Shown: positions 32,069 to 41,642, counted from the first letter of the stretch. The stretch is DNA of 64,000 bases from Actinomycetospora sp. NBRC 106375 (GCF_030269665.1 NZ_BSTS01000009.1:62001-126000); one strand, 5' to 3'. Numbers and translations: made by a program. The notes: generated by a model from the sequence alone, not told the origin.

Positions 32069-33703
32069 GTGACCTCCCTCGAACTCGGCCCCCTGCTGCG
32101 CCACGTCGGCACCACGACGGCGACGATCTGGGTGGAGACGAGCGCGCGCTGCACCGTCGAGGTGCTCGGCAGCTCCGCGCCGACCTTCGAGGTGTGCGGC
32201 CAGCACTACGCGCTCGTCACCGTCGACGGGCTGCAGCCGGGTACGTGCCGGGCGTACGAGGTCCGACTCGACGGCGAGGTCGTCTGGCCCCTCGAGGGCG
32301 CCTCGACGCCGCCGAGCTACCTGCGGACCCGCCGCGAGGCAGGCGACGAGGAGCGGCTGCGGGTGGTCTTCGGGTCGTGCCGCTACCCCCCGACCGACGA
32401 CCCGGAGCTCGAGGCCTCGCTGGGCATCGACGCCCTCGACGCGTTCGCCACCCGGCTCATGGACGAGGTCGCGGAGGCCGACGACCCGGCGGAGGTCCTC
32501 CCCGACACGGTCTGCCTGCTCGGCGACCAGGTCTACGCCGACGAGCTCACGCCGCGCACCGAGCGGTGGATCCGCTCGCGCCGCGACCCGGACTCCCCCG
32601 ACGGGCCGGGCCTGGAGATCGCGGACTACGGCGAGTACGCGCACCTCTACAGCGAATCGTGGACCGACCGGGAGCTGCGCTGGCTGCTCTCGACCGTGCC
32701 GACCGCGATGATCTTCGACGACCACGACGTCCGCGACGACTGGAACACCTCGCAGACCTGGCGCGACCAGATGGCCGCCCAGCCGTGGTGGCCGCAGCGC
32801 ATCCGGGCCGGCCTCGCGTCGTACTGGGTCTACCAGCACCTCGGCAACCTCGATCCGGAGACACGGAACGCCGACCCGCTCTACCGCAAGGTCCTCGAGG
32901 CCGACGGCGACGTGTACGACCTGCTCGCCGACTTCGCCGGCCGCGCGGACGCCGAGGTCGGCGAGCCCACCGGCGTGCGGTGGAGCTACCGGTGGGACCT
33001 CGGCCGGACGCGCCTGCTCATGATCGACTCACGGTGCGCCCGCGTGCTGAACGCGCAGGACCGCTTGATGATCAACGATCACTCGTTCGCCTGGATCGCG
33101 GAGAACGCGACGTCGGAGGGTGACGTCGACCACCTGCTGCTCGGGTCGTCGATCCCCTGGCTGATGCCGCCGGCGGTCAGCCACGTGCAGTCGCTCGACG
33201 AGCTGGCCGCGGCGAGGGGCAGCAAGCTCGCCGAGTCGGTGCGCCAGGCCGTCGACCTCGAGCACTGGCCGGCGTTCCGCACCTCGTTCGACCGGCTCGC
33301 CGACCTCGTCCGCGGGATCGCGTCCGGACCGTCGGCCCCGGCGACCGTCTGCGTGCTCTCCGGCGACGTCCACCACAGCTACGCCGCCGAGGCCCGCTAC
33401 CCCTCCCCCACCCGGTCGCGGGTCTACCAGCTGACCTGCTCGCCGGTCCGCAACGGCGTCCCCTGGTTCATGGAGTACGTGTTCGCGCTGGGCTGGTGGC
33501 GCCGGCTCTCCGGGGTGCTGGGGCGCGTCGCGAAGGTCGCCGGTCTCGACGACCCGCCGCTGTCGTGGTCGACGGTCGGCGGCCCGTGGTTCGGCAACGC
33601 GGTGTCGACGCTCGAGGTCTCGGGGACGGACGCCCGCCTGCGCGTCGAGCGCTCCGGCGCGCGCGGCGGCCTCGAGGCGATCGCCGAACTGCCGCTGACC
33701 TGA
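32069..33703 (+). CDS. alkaline phosphatase D-like metallophosphatase (PhoD family)
   Basis: A 544-residue protein: an N-terminal Fn3-like domain (GPLLRHVGTTTATIWVET) and a PhoD-type catalytic domain with VVFGSCRYPPTDDP, CLLGDQVYADELTPR, MIFDDHDVRDDWN, LMIDSRCARV and CVLSGDVHHSYAAEA carrying metal-ligand Asp/His residues. No Tat signal precedes the GTG 32069 start, so it should be cytoplasmic, unlike classical secreted PhoD. It stands alone between unrelated genes. Confidence 0.88.
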   Translation: MTSLELGPLLRHVGTTTATIWVETSARCTVEVLGSSAPTFEVCGQHYALVTVDGLQPGTCRAYEVRLDGEVVWPLEGASTPPSYLRTRREAGDEERLRVVFGSCRYPPTDDPELEASLGIDALDAFATRLMDEVAEADDPAEVLPDTVCLLGDQVYADELTPRTERWIRSRRDPDSPDGPGLEIADYGEYAHLYSESWTDRELRWLLSTVPTAMIFDDHDVRDDWNTSQTWRDQMAAQPWWPQRIRAGLASYWVYQHLGNLDPETRNADPLYRKVLEADGDVYDLLADFAGRADAEVGEPTGVRWSYRWDLGRTRLLMIDSRCARVLNAQDRLMINDHSFAWIAENATSEGDVDHLLLGSSIPWLMPPAVSHVQSLDELAAARGSKLAESVRQAVDLEHWPAFRTSFDRLADLVRGIASGPSAPATVCVLSGDVHHSYAAEARYPSPTRSRVYQLTCSPVRNGVPWFMEYVFALGWWRRLSGVLGRVAKVAGLDDPPLSWSTVGGPWFGNAVSTLEVSGTDARLRVERSGARGGLEAIAELPLT

Positions 33704-33894
33704 GGCTCGTGGCCTGCGGGGTCTGTCAGCCTGGCATCCACGCCGGCGTCAGACATCAGAAAGCCACCCGCTCGATCCGGGTCGGGTCCGCGCGGAACCG
33801 TTCGGGGCGTCACTGCGTCGAACCCTGTGTCGCTGCCCGCCCGGGCGGCGGGGCCGTTCTACGGTCGGGGGTCGAGCAGTGGAGGGAGGCGCGC

Positions 33895-35052
33895 GTGCGG
33901 TTCGTGCACACCGCTGACTGGCAGCTCGGCATGACGCGCCGGATCCTCGGCGCCCGGCCACCCAAGGAGGCCGCCGGCGGGCTCACCGGCGAGGCCCAGG
34001 CGCGCTTCGCGCAGGCCCGCCTCGACGCCGTGGCCGAGCTGGGCCGCCTCGCCGACGAGCGGGACGCGGCGTTCGTGCTGGTGTGCGGCGACGTGTTCGA
34101 GTCGAACCTCGTCGGCCCCGACGTCGTCGCCCGCGCATGCGAGGCCCTGGGGTCCTTCCGCACGCCGGTGCTGCTGCTGCCGGGCAACCACGACCCCGCC
34201 GACGCCGCGTGCGTGCTGCGACGGCCCGATTTCGCGCGCCGCTGCCCCGCCCACGTGACGGTCCTCGACGCCCCCGGCGTGCACGAGGTCGCGCCCGGCG
34301 TCGAGGTCGTCGCCGCGCCGTGGCGCTCGAAGCACCCGCTCACCGACCTGGTCGGCGAGCAGCTCGCCGCCCTCGACCCCGCCCCGCCCGGCACGCTGCG
34401 GGTGCTGGCCGGGCACGGCGAGCTCGACGTGCTCGACCCGGACGACGACGAGCCGGCCCGCATCCGCCGCGACGGCGTGCTGGCGGCGCTCGCGGACGGG
34501 CGCGTGCACTACGTGGCGCTCGGCGACCGGCACTCGACGTGGACCGACGCCGTCGACGACCGCATCCGCCACGCGGGCACCCCGGAGGTCACCGACTTCG
34601 ATGAGGTCGACCCGGGCAACGTCCTCGTCGTCGACCTCGACCGGCACGGGGCGCAGGTCGCGGTCGAGCCGGTCGGGCGCTGGCGGTTCCTGCGCCACGA
34701 CGCGCGGCTCGACGCCGACGGCGATCTCGACGCGCTGGACGCCCGGCTCGCCGCGGTGCCCGACAAGGAGCGCACCGCGATCCGGCTCGCCCTCGTCGGC
34801 ACGCTCTCGCTGCGCCAGCGTGGACGTCTCGACGACCTGCTCGCCGCGCACGCCCACGCCTTCGCCGCGGTGGAGATCCTCGAGCAGCACTCCGACCTGG
34901 CGACGGTGCCCGACGACGCCGACCTCGACGACCTCGACCTGCACGGCTTCGCCGCCGACGCGGCCGCCGAGCTGTTCGCGGCCGCCACCAGCGACGACGC
35001 CGAGGCGCGCGACGCCCTGCGCCTGCTCCACCGGCTGGTGGGGTCGCGATGA
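33895..35052 (+). CDS. metallophosphoesterase, SbcD/YhaO-like DNA repair exonuclease subunit
   Basis: A 385-residue calcineurin-like phosphoesterase in the Mre11/SbcD group: FVHTADWQLGM, LVCGDVFESN, LLLPGNHDPAD and LAGHGELD are the metal-binding motifs. GTG 33895 has GGAGGGAGG 5 nt before it. The stop overlaps the next ATG (ATGA), and that gene encodes the matching coiled-coil ATPase. The pair should form an Mre11-Rad50-like nuclease for DNA end processing. The 191 nt before it hold no other feature. Confidence 0.9.
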   Translation: MRFVHTADWQLGMTRRILGARPPKEAAGGLTGEAQARFAQARLDAVAELGRLADERDAAFVLVCGDVFESNLVGPDVVARACEALGSFRTPVLLLPGNHDPADAACVLRRPDFARRCPAHVTVLDAPGVHEVAPGVEVVAAPWRSKHPLTDLVGEQLAALDPAPPGTLRVLAGHGELDVLDPDDDEPARIRRDGVLAALADGRVHYVALGDRHSTWTDAVDDRIRHAGTPEVTDFDEVDPGNVLVVDLDRHGAQVAVEPVGRWRFLRHDARLDADGDLDALDARLAAVPDKERTAIRLALVGTLSLRQRGRLDDLLAAHAHAFAAVEILEQHSDLATVPDDADLDDLDLHGFAADAAAELFAAATSDDAEARDALRLLHRLVGSR

Positions 35053-37838
35053 GGCTGCACCGCATCCGGCTGCGCGACTTCCGCGGCGTGCACGACCGCG
35101 AGGTCGCCCTCGCCGAGCACGGGGTCACCGTGCTGCAGGGCGACAACGAGGTCGGCAAGACGTCCACGCTCGCCGCGCTCGACCTGCTCTTCGACGCCGC
35201 CGACTCGTCGCGGCGCGCGGAGATCCGGGCCGCCCAGCCCGCCGGGGTCGACGCGGGCCCCGAGGTGGAGGCCGAGGTGTCCACCGGGCCCTACCGCTTC
35301 ACCTACCGCAAGCGGTGGTTGCGCCGCCCGCGGACCGAGCTGCACGTCACCGCGCCCGCGCCGGAGCAGCTGACCGGCGCCGACGCGCATGCCCGCGTGT
35401 CGGCGATCCTCGACGAGACGATGGACCGCGTGCTGTGGCGCGGGCTGCGCGTCGAGCAGCACTCCGGCGTCGGGCAGGCGGACCTCGGCGGCCAGGACGC
35501 GCTCACGCGGGCCCTGGACCGCGCGGCATCCGGCCACGAGGCGGCGCGGCCCGACCCCACGGTCGACGACGGGCTCGTCGAGCGGGCGGTGGAGGAGCTG
35601 CGCCGCTACCGCACCCCGAGCGGCCGGGCGACCGGCGAGCTCCGGGCCGCCGAGGTGCGCCTCGCCGACGCGGAGGCCGAGCACGATCGCTGCCGCGCCG
35701 CGCTGGAGGCCACCGAACGCGACGTCGCCGCCCGCGACCGGCTCGACGCCGACCTCGGCACGGTCCGCGCGCGCCGGCGGGCGCAAGGCGACGAGGTCGC
35801 CGAGCTCGAGGACCGGTGGGCCGGGCTGCAGTCGCGGCTGCGCGAGGTCGAGGCCGCCGGCGACCAGGCGGTGCTCGCCCGCGAGCGGGCCGACGCGGCA
35901 CGGGATCGGCGCGCGGCCCGCGACGCCCTGATCGCCGCGGTCGCCGCGGACGCCGACGCCGCGTCACGGGCGGCCGCGGCGCGCGACGCGCACGACGCCG
36001 AGCACACCACCGCCCGTGAGGACCGCGACCGGCGCCGCGCCGACGACACCGACGCCCGCGCCGAGGCCACCCGCGCACGGCACGCCGCCGACGCCGCCGA
36101 CCGGGCCGTGTCCGCCGCCCGCGACCGCGCCGAGCTCCTCGACCTCGCCGAGCGGCTGCGCCGGGTCGGCGACGCCGCGTCCGGGCTGGCCGCGGCCGAG
36201 CGGGCGCAGGCCGCCGCGACGGTGGGTGCCGACGACCTCGCCGAGGTCGAGGACCTCGCCCGCGACCTGCTGCGCGCCGAGGCCGCCCGTGACGCCGCCG
36301 CCGCCCGCGTCGAGCTGACGGTGCCCGCCGACGGCGACGGACTGACCCTCGACGTCGACGGCGAGACGGTGACGCTCGCGGCGGGCGAGACGCGCACGCT
36401 GCCCGTCGCCGCCGTCCGCGCGGTGTCGCTGCCGGGTGTCCTCGCCGTCCGGGTCCGGCCCGGTCTCGACGACGCCGGTCGCGACGACGCCGTCCGTGAG
36501 GCCACCCGGGCGCTCGCCGGGGCGTGCGAGGACCTCGGGGTCGCCGACCTCGAGGCGGCCCGCGCCGCATGCCGCGCGGCCGAGGACGCGGCACGCCGGG
36601 CCGGCGAGCACCGCGCCGCGCTCGCCCGCGAGCTGGCGGGGCACGCCGACACCGCCGCCCTGCGCACCGCCCACGACGCGGTGCGCGACCGGCTCGAGGG
36701 CGTCGAGGCGACCACCGACGACGTCGCCGCCCTGCGCACCGCCGCCGGGACGGCCCGCGAGGAGGCCGGGACCGCCGCGCGGCGCGCCGACGAGGCCGAC
36801 GCGGCGTGCCGGGCCGCGGAGGACGCGGTGCGCGAGTCCGAGACGCGCTCCGCCGTGCTCACCGAGCGCGCCGCTGACGCGCGGCACGCCCACGCGCGCC
36901 GCGCCGAGGAGCTGGCCGCCGCCCGGGTCGACGAGCCGGACGCCGCCCTCGCCGACGCCGAGTCGACGCGCCGCGACCGCGCCCGCGAGGCCGAGCGCGA
37001 GCACGAGACCCTCGCCGCCGCCCTCGCCGGCGACGACCCCGACACCGTCGAGGTCCTCGTCACCAACGCCCGCGCGGTCGCCGAACGGCTCACCGGCGAG
37101 GTCGCCCGTCTGGAGCGCGAGCACGCCGAGACCACCGGGCGCCTCCAGGCCGCGGGCGCCCAGGGCTGGCACGACCAGCTCGCCGCCGCAGCCACCGAGC
37201 TCGAGGCGGCGGGGCGGGCGCACGAGACCGTCGCGGCGCGCGCCGCGGCAGCGCGCCGCCTGCACGAGACCCTCGCCCGCCACCGCGAGCGGGTGCGGCG
37301 CTCCTACGTCGCCCCGTTCCGGGCGCAGGTCGAGCGGCTGGCGCGGATCGTGTTCGGGCCGACCCTGTCGCTGGAGATCGACGAGGATCTCCGCATCACC
37401 CACCGCACGCTCGACGGGACGACGGTGGCGTTCGGGGCACTGTCGAGCGGCGCCCAGGAGCAGCTCGGGCTGTGCGCGCGCCTCGCCTGCGCCGCGCTCG
37501 TCGACCCGGCCGACGGCGTGCCCGTGGTCATCGACGACGCCCTCGGGCACACCGATCCCGAGCGCCTCGCCCGCCTCGGCGCCGTGTTCACCGCGGCCAC
37601 CGCGGCCCAGGGCGCCGCGCAGGTCGTCGTGCTGACCTGCACCCCCGAGCGCTACCACGGCATCGGCGCCGCCACCGTCGTCCCGCTCACCCCGTCCCGG
37701 CGCCCGGGCGCCGACAGCGCCGACGACCGGGACGACCACGCCGGCGACCGCGACGAGCCGGCACGCCCCATCGACCCCGCCCCGGCCACGGCGCCCGGCA
37801 CCGTCGTCGACCTCCCCCGGGCCCCGCGCGCCGGCTGA
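35049..37838 (+). CDS. SMC-like AAA ATPase, SbcC/YhaN-like
   Basis: A 929-residue Rad50-type ATPase. Walker A is LQGDNEVGKTST near residue 34. A very long Ala/Arg/Glu-rich coiled coil (about 190-790) is interrupted near 425-480 by a beta-rich insertion (LTVPADGDGLTLDVDGETVT) in place of a Cys hook. The C-terminus has the signature ALSSGAQEQLGL and Walker B PVVIDDALGHTD. A 50-residue acidic/Pro-rich tail follows. It partners the SbcD-like gene through a 4-nt overlap. No CXXC zinc hook was seen. Confidence 0.9.
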   Translation: MRLHRIRLRDFRGVHDREVALAEHGVTVLQGDNEVGKTSTLAALDLLFDAADSSRRAEIRAAQPAGVDAGPEVEAEVSTGPYRFTYRKRWLRRPRTELHVTAPAPEQLTGADAHARVSAILDETMDRVLWRGLRVEQHSGVGQADLGGQDALTRALDRAASGHEAARPDPTVDDGLVERAVEELRRYRTPSGRATGELRAAEVRLADAEAEHDRCRAALEATERDVAARDRLDADLGTVRARRRAQGDEVAELEDRWAGLQSRLREVEAAGDQAVLARERADAARDRRAARDALIAAVAADADAASRAAAARDAHDAEHTTAREDRDRRRADDTDARAEATRARHAADAADRAVSAARDRAELLDLAERLRRVGDAASGLAAAERAQAAATVGADDLAEVEDLARDLLRAEAARDAAAARVELTVPADGDGLTLDVDGETVTLAAGETRTLPVAAVRAVSLPGVLAVRVRPGLDDAGRDDAVREATRALAGACEDLGVADLEAARAACRAAEDAARRAGEHRAALARELAGHADTAALRTAHDAVRDRLEGVEATTDDVAALRTAAGTAREEAGTAARRADEADAACRAAEDAVRESETRSAVLTERAADARHAHARRAEELAAARVDEPDAALADAESTRRDRAREAEREHETLAAALAGDDPDTVEVLVTNARAVAERLTGEVARLEREHAETTGRLQAAGAQGWHDQLAAAATELEAAGRAHETVAARAAAARRLHETLARHRERVRRSYVAPFRAQVERLARIVFGPTLSLEIDEDLRITHRTLDGTTVAFGALSSGAQEQLGLCARLACAALVDPADGVPVVIDDALGHTDPERLARLGAVFTAATAAQGAAQVVVLTCTPERYHGIGAATVVPLTPSRRPGADSADDRDDHAGDRDEPARPIDPAPATAPGTVVDLPRAPRAG

Positions 37839-37845
37839 CGCGCGA

Positions 37846-37905
37846 GATCAGGAGCGCCTCATCCACGTCGCGCGGCCGGCGGAGGTGCACCACGCGCTCC
37901 TGATC
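37846..37905. repeat. 60-bp hairpin repeat, copy 1
   Basis: Ends GATCAGGAGCG and CGCTCCTGATC are perfect 11-bp inverted arms; the inside carries CCTCA and GTGCACCACG, shared with copy 2 at 38043-38102. It follows the SbcC-like gene by 7 nt and probably acts as a terminator. Confidence 0.7.
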
Positions 37906-38042
37906 GACGGCGGCCGGCTGGGCGCCACCACGGGCGCTCCCGACCCCCGCGAGCGACCCCCGCGAGGTCGCCTCGATGCTTCTGTTTCCGAAGCATCTCG
38001 GGGAACGAAGCCGACCGGCCGCCGCGCGCCACATCGCACAGA

Positions 38043-38102
38043 GATCAGGAGCGCCTCAACCCCCTCGCACGGCGGGACGACGTGCACCACGCGCTCCTGA
38101 TC
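38043..38102. repeat. 60-bp hairpin repeat, copy 2
   Basis: Same 11-bp arms and same 60-bp length as copy 1, with about ten internal substitutions that leave CCTCA, CTCGC/GTCGC and GTGCACCACG in place. It lies 8 nt beyond the stop of the minus-strand DUF1992 gene. The two copies thus cap two convergent genes; the 137 nt between them hold no supported gene. Confidence 0.7.
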
Positions 38103-38110
38103 ACGAGGAC

Positions 38111-38611
38111 TCAGGCGCGACGCCCCCGCAGCACGCGCCGGAAGCGTTCCCAGCGCGACGGGGCCCGCGGAGCACCGGCCGCCGGCAGCCCGGACGGCGC
38201 CTCGACGCTCGCCGCGCGCCCCTCCCGCCACCCCTCGACGATCGCGTCGGCCCGCGGCATCGGGACCGCCACGCGCGGACCGTCCGGGAAGCGCATCCAC
38301 TGCGCGACGCGCGCGGCGACCTCCGCGACCGCGGCGCGGACCTCCTGCTCCGTCTCCATCCCGGCGACGGTCCCGGGCAGGCGCTCGACCTCGCGGCGCA
38401 GCCGCAGCGGGGTCGGCAGGAGCACGTCGGTGGGCACGTTCTCCCGCTCGAGGTAGGAGCGCAGCCACCAGTTCTCGTCGTCAGCACGGTGCAGCCCACG
38501 CAGGGGGCGCCCGGCACCGCGCAGCCCGTCGAACTTGCCGTCCTCCTGGGCCTCGCGGATGCGCCGGTCGACGATCGACTCGTAGCTCTCCCACTGCCCG
38601 TCGCCCCGCAT
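38111..38611 (-). CDS. DUF1992 family protein (DnaJ homologue subfamily C member 28-like)
   Basis: A 166-residue protein with the family N-terminus: ESIVDRRIREAQEDGKFDGL, then GAGRPLRGL and NWWLRSYLERENV. The function of this family is unknown; its eukaryotic relatives are J-domain proteins, but no J domain is present here. The C-terminal 35 residues are basic and Pro/Ala-rich. It is separated by 12 nt from the PPTase gene upstream and may be co-transcribed with it. Confidence 0.85.
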   Translation of the reverse strand: MRGDGQWESYESIVDRRIREAQEDGKFDGLRGAGRPLRGLHRADDENWWLRSYLERENVPTDVLLPTPLRLRREVERLPGTVAGMETEQEVRAAVAEVAARVAQWMRFPDGPRVAVPMPRADAIVEGWREGRAASVEAPSGLPAAGAPRAPSRWERFRRVLRGRRA

Positions 38612-38623
38612 GGTGCTCCCAGG

Positions 38624-39304
38624 CTACGAAGCGCGGGCCGGAAGGGCGATCGCAGTGATCACCAGACCGTCGCGCACGATCCAGCGGCCGTCGAACGCGG
38701 TCACCTCGACACCGTCGACGACCGGCCCCGGGACGCGCAGCGAGGCACGGAACGTGCCGTCCGCCGCGGGACGCAGGTCGGCGTCCTCGAACCCCAGCCA
38801 GCGTGCGGTCAGCGGGAACCACGCCTTGTAGACGCTTTCCTTGGCGCTGAACAGGATCTTGTCCCACCGGATGTCGGGTGCGCCTCGGGACAGGGACGAC
38901 AGCAGCGAGCGCTCCCCCGCGTCGGACACCGCCTCGAGCACGCCGTCGGGCAGGGCGGCGTGGGGCTCGGCGTCGAGGCCCACGGTGCGCACCGTGTCGC
39001 TCCAGGCCACCGCCGCCGCGCGGAAGCCCGCGCAGTGGGTGATCGCCCCGACGACGCCGTCGGGCCACACGGGCGCGCGTCGTTCCCCGACCGGGATCCC
39101 GATCGCCGGCGCCCCCAGCCGGGCGAGCGCGTCGCGGGCGCAGGCGCGGGCCGTGGTGAACTCCGCCCGGCGGGTGTCGACGGCGCGCGCGACCGCCGCC
39201 TCCTCCTCCGGCGCGAGCGCGGCCGCGGGGTCGTCGTCGGTGCGCGCCGCGGTGACGACGGCGGCGGGCAGGACGGCGCCGAGGGCCGCGACGTCGGTGG
39301 TCAC
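38624..39304 (-). CDS. pptT: 4'-phosphopantetheinyl transferase, PptT-like
   Basis: A 226-residue Sfp/PptT-type transferase that moves the phosphopantetheine arm of CoA onto carrier-protein serines. Key motifs are VVGAITHCAGFRAAAVAW, VGLDAEPHAALPDGVL (Mg2+-ligand acidic residues) and KILFSAKESVYKAWFPLT. GTG 39304 overlaps the stop of the metallophosphoesterase gene by 4 nt. The same two-gene arrangement is known in mycobacteria (pptT with pptH), which supports the assignment. It would activate fatty-acid, polyketide and peptide synthase carrier proteins. Confidence 0.9.
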   Translation of the reverse strand: MTTDVAALGAVLPAAVVTAARTDDDPAAALAPEEEAAVARAVDTRRAEFTTARACARDALARLGAPAIGIPVGERRAPVWPDGVVGAITHCAGFRAAAVAWSDTVRTVGLDAEPHAALPDGVLEAVSDAGERSLLSSLSRGAPDIRWDKILFSAKESVYKAWFPLTARWLGFEDADLRPAADGTFRASLRVPGPVVDGVEVTAFDGRWIVRDGLVITAIALPARAS

Positions 39305-40212
39305 GACCGCGCCCACGACGCACGCTGCTCGGCGGCCCAGACCGTGAAGGGATCGGGGCCGTCGGCGCCCGCGCCGGGCAGGATCTCGCGCAGCGCGCCG
39401 CGGACGAGACCGTGGCGCTGCCACTCGCGCGGGTAGCCGACCGACACCTCCTCGCAGCGCACCCCGTCCTGGACCGTCGTGCGCGGGATGTGCAGGTGGC
39501 CGTAGACGACGACGGCGGCGTCGTGGCGCATGTGCCAGTCGGCCGTCGCGGTCGTGCCGCACCACAGGGAGAACTCCGGGTACCGCAGGATGCGGGTCGG
39601 GTCCGGGGTCAACGGCCAGTGGTTCACCAGCACGGTCGGCATCCCGGCCGGGCGCTCGGCGAGGCGCGCCTCGGTGCGGGCCAGACGGTCGGCGCACCAG
39701 GCGGCGGGCCCGGCGAACGGGTCGCTCGACATGAGGATCTCGTCGGTGCAGACCACCCCGGCCTCACGCGCGGCGTCGAGCGCCTGCTCGTCGGTCCACT
39801 CGGCCGGGATCGACGGCGGCCGCACGCTGTAGTCGTAGAGCACGAACAGCGGACACACGAGCGCCGGCCCGCCTGCCCCCTCCCACAGCGGCCACGGGTC
39901 CTCGGGGGTCACGACGCCGAGATCGCGCGCCGCCGCGACGAGGTGGTCGTAGCGCGCGGGGCCGACGAGCTCGACCTCGTCGCCCGGCGGGGTCCACAGC
40001 TCGTGGTTGCCCGGCACCCAGATCACGCGGGCGAACCGGTCGGCGAGGACCCCCAGCGCCCACGTGACGGTCGCGACGCGGTCACCGACATCGCCGGCGA
40101 CGATCAGCCAGTCGTCGGGGTGGGTGGGACGCAGCTCCCGGACCAGGTCCTCGTTCTCCGACCGGTTCACGTGCAGGTCGCTCGTGGCCAGCAGGCGCGG
40201 GCCGCCGCTCAT
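39301..40212 (-). CDS. pptH: metallophosphoesterase, PptH-like phosphopantetheinyl hydrolase
   Basis: A 303-residue calcineurin-like phosphoesterase: LLATSDLHVNRSEN, LIVAGDVGDRV, VIWVPGNHELW, PTVLVNHWPL and VVYGHLHIPRTT provide the metal ligands. In mycobacteria the gene in this position (pptH) removes phosphopantetheine from carrier proteins, opposing PptT, and its loss alters sensitivity to PptT inhibition. The 4-nt overlap with the PPTase gene supports a joint carrier-protein on/off module here too. Confidence 0.87.
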   Translation of the reverse strand: MSGGPRLLATSDLHVNRSENEDLVRELRPTHPDDWLIVAGDVGDRVATVTWALGVLADRFARVIWVPGNHELWTPPGDEVELVGPARYDHLVAAARDLGVVTPEDPWPLWEGAGGPALVCPLFVLYDYSVRPPSIPAEWTDEQALDAAREAGVVCTDEILMSSDPFAGPAAWCADRLARTEARLAERPAGMPTVLVNHWPLTPDPTRILRYPEFSLWCGTTATADWHMRHDAAVVVYGHLHIPRTTVQDGVRCEEVSVGYPREWQRHGLVRGALREILPGAGADGPDPFTVWAAEQRASWARS

Positions 40213-40326
40213 GGGTCCTCCCTGTCTCCTCGGGCTCACGGTACGGATCCCGCGGTGACCGGCGCGCCGGCCGTGACACGTCTCCCTCCAGATGTCCGTG
40301 TCGGACCCCTTTGGCACCATGGGCCC

Positions 40327-41577
40327 GTGCCGCCCCGCCACCGCACATCGCTGCCGATCCCGGCGCGGGTCCGGTCGGTGATGGCGGAGGGCGACTACGA
40401 CCGCGCCGGGCTCCTCGACGGCCTCGCGGGCGACGAACGGCGCACGCGGGTGTCGGTGCTGGAGTCGCTGGCCGCCGACGGTGTCGACATCGACGCCATG
40501 CGCGACGCGATCGCGCGCGACCGCCTGGGGCTGCTGCTGCTCGAGCGGACGCTGCGCCCCGAGGACGGGCACTCGCTCACCGACGTCTGCCAGCTGGCCG
40601 AGGTCGACGTCGAGGTCGCGCGGCGCTGGTTCCAGGCCCTCGGCCGCCCGATCGCCCCGGACCCCGAGGAGCCGATCTACACCGACGAGGACGTCGAGAT
40701 CGCCCAGCGGATCCACCGCTACCGCAGCCTCGGCTTCTCCGACGAGGAGATGATGCCGGTCGTCCGGGCGATCGGGCGCGGCGTGCTCAACATCGCCGAC
40801 GCGCTGGGCGGGCTGCTCGGGGAGGCGCTGCTGCGCCCCGGCGAGCCCGAGCCGGAGATGGCCCTGCGCTACGCCACCGAGGCGCGCCGGATCGTCGAGG
40901 AGGACTCGCTGCACCTGGTGCACCTCGTCGCGGCCGGGCTGGCGGACCGCATCCGCTCGCACGCGCTCGCGGTCGAGGAGTCGAGCGCCGGGCGGCTGCA
41001 GGGCGCCCAGGACGTGACGGTGTGCTTCGCCGACCTCGTCGGCTTCACCGACCTCGGGGAGAGCGTGTCGGCGGTCGAGCTCAGCGAGGTCGCCGAGATG
41101 CTCTCGGCCACCGCCACCGAGGTCTCGTCGTGGCCCGTGCGGCTGGCCAAGACCATCGGCGACGCGGTCATGCTCGTGTCCCCCGACCCGACCGCGCTGG
41201 TCCGGGCGGCGGTCGCGCTGGTCGAGGCGTGGTCGGGTGCCGAGGACGGCCGCCCGGCGCTGCGCGTCGGCATCGCCAAGGGCATCGGCGTGCCGCACGC
41301 CGGCGACTGGTTCGGCCCGCCGGTCAACCTCGCCAGCCGTGTCACCGAGACCGCCCGCCCCGGACAGGTCACCGTCACCGCCGCGGTGCACGACGCGGTG
41401 GTGGCGGTCGCCGGAGACGACGCCCCGCTGCGGTTCCGCACCGCTGCGCCGCGCAAGTTCAAGGGTGTCCGCGGTGCGCAGCGCCTGTACCGGGTGCAGC
41501 GTCGCCCGACCGTGTCCCGCGGCAACGGCACACCTCTCGATCGAGTGGATGAGGCGCACGAGCCGATTCGCGACTAG
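40327..41577 (+). CDS. class III adenylate/guanylate cyclase with regulatory N-terminus
   Basis: A 416-residue protein from GTG 40327 (ATG 40381 is an alternative). Residues about 1-220 are a helical regulatory region like that of mycobacterial Rv1264-type cyclases, containing a MerR-like stretch (LTDVCQLAEVDVEVARRWF). The catalytic domain begins at VTVCFADLVGFTDLGE with metal-binding Asp, continues with RLAKTIGDAVMLVS (substrate Lys and second Asp) and WFGPPVNLASRVTETARPGQ. No membrane segment is present. A 50-residue C-terminal tail ends in RRPTVSRGNG. It stands alone, with weak upstream signals. Confidence 0.88.
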   Translation: MPPRHRTSLPIPARVRSVMAEGDYDRAGLLDGLAGDERRTRVSVLESLAADGVDIDAMRDAIARDRLGLLLLERTLRPEDGHSLTDVCQLAEVDVEVARRWFQALGRPIAPDPEEPIYTDEDVEIAQRIHRYRSLGFSDEEMMPVVRAIGRGVLNIADALGGLLGEALLRPGEPEPEMALRYATEARRIVEEDSLHLVHLVAAGLADRIRSHALAVEESSAGRLQGAQDVTVCFADLVGFTDLGESVSAVELSEVAEMLSATATEVSSWPVRLAKTIGDAVMLVSPDPTALVRAAVALVEAWSGAEDGRPALRVGIAKGIGVPHAGDWFGPPVNLASRVTETARPGQVTVTAAVHDAVVAVAGDDAPLRFRTAAPRKFKGVRGAQRLYRVQRRPTVSRGNGTPLDRVDEAHEPIRD

Positions 41578-41642
41578 GCCATCTGGCGTACTTCTCCCTC
41601 CGAGCGTCGGGACCGCCCGGCGTCGGACAAGGAGAGTTCACC

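Noticed and set aside
33895-37838. Nuclease-ATPase pair as an anti-phage defence system
   Set aside because: The metallophosphoesterase and Rad50-like ATPase match the SbcCD/YhaO-YhaN repair type and no other defence genes are adjacent.
37885-38100. Short ORF between the 60-bp hairpins (start MHHALLI)
   Set aside because: Both ends are encoded by the hairpin repeats and there is no ribosome site; the reading frame is incidental.
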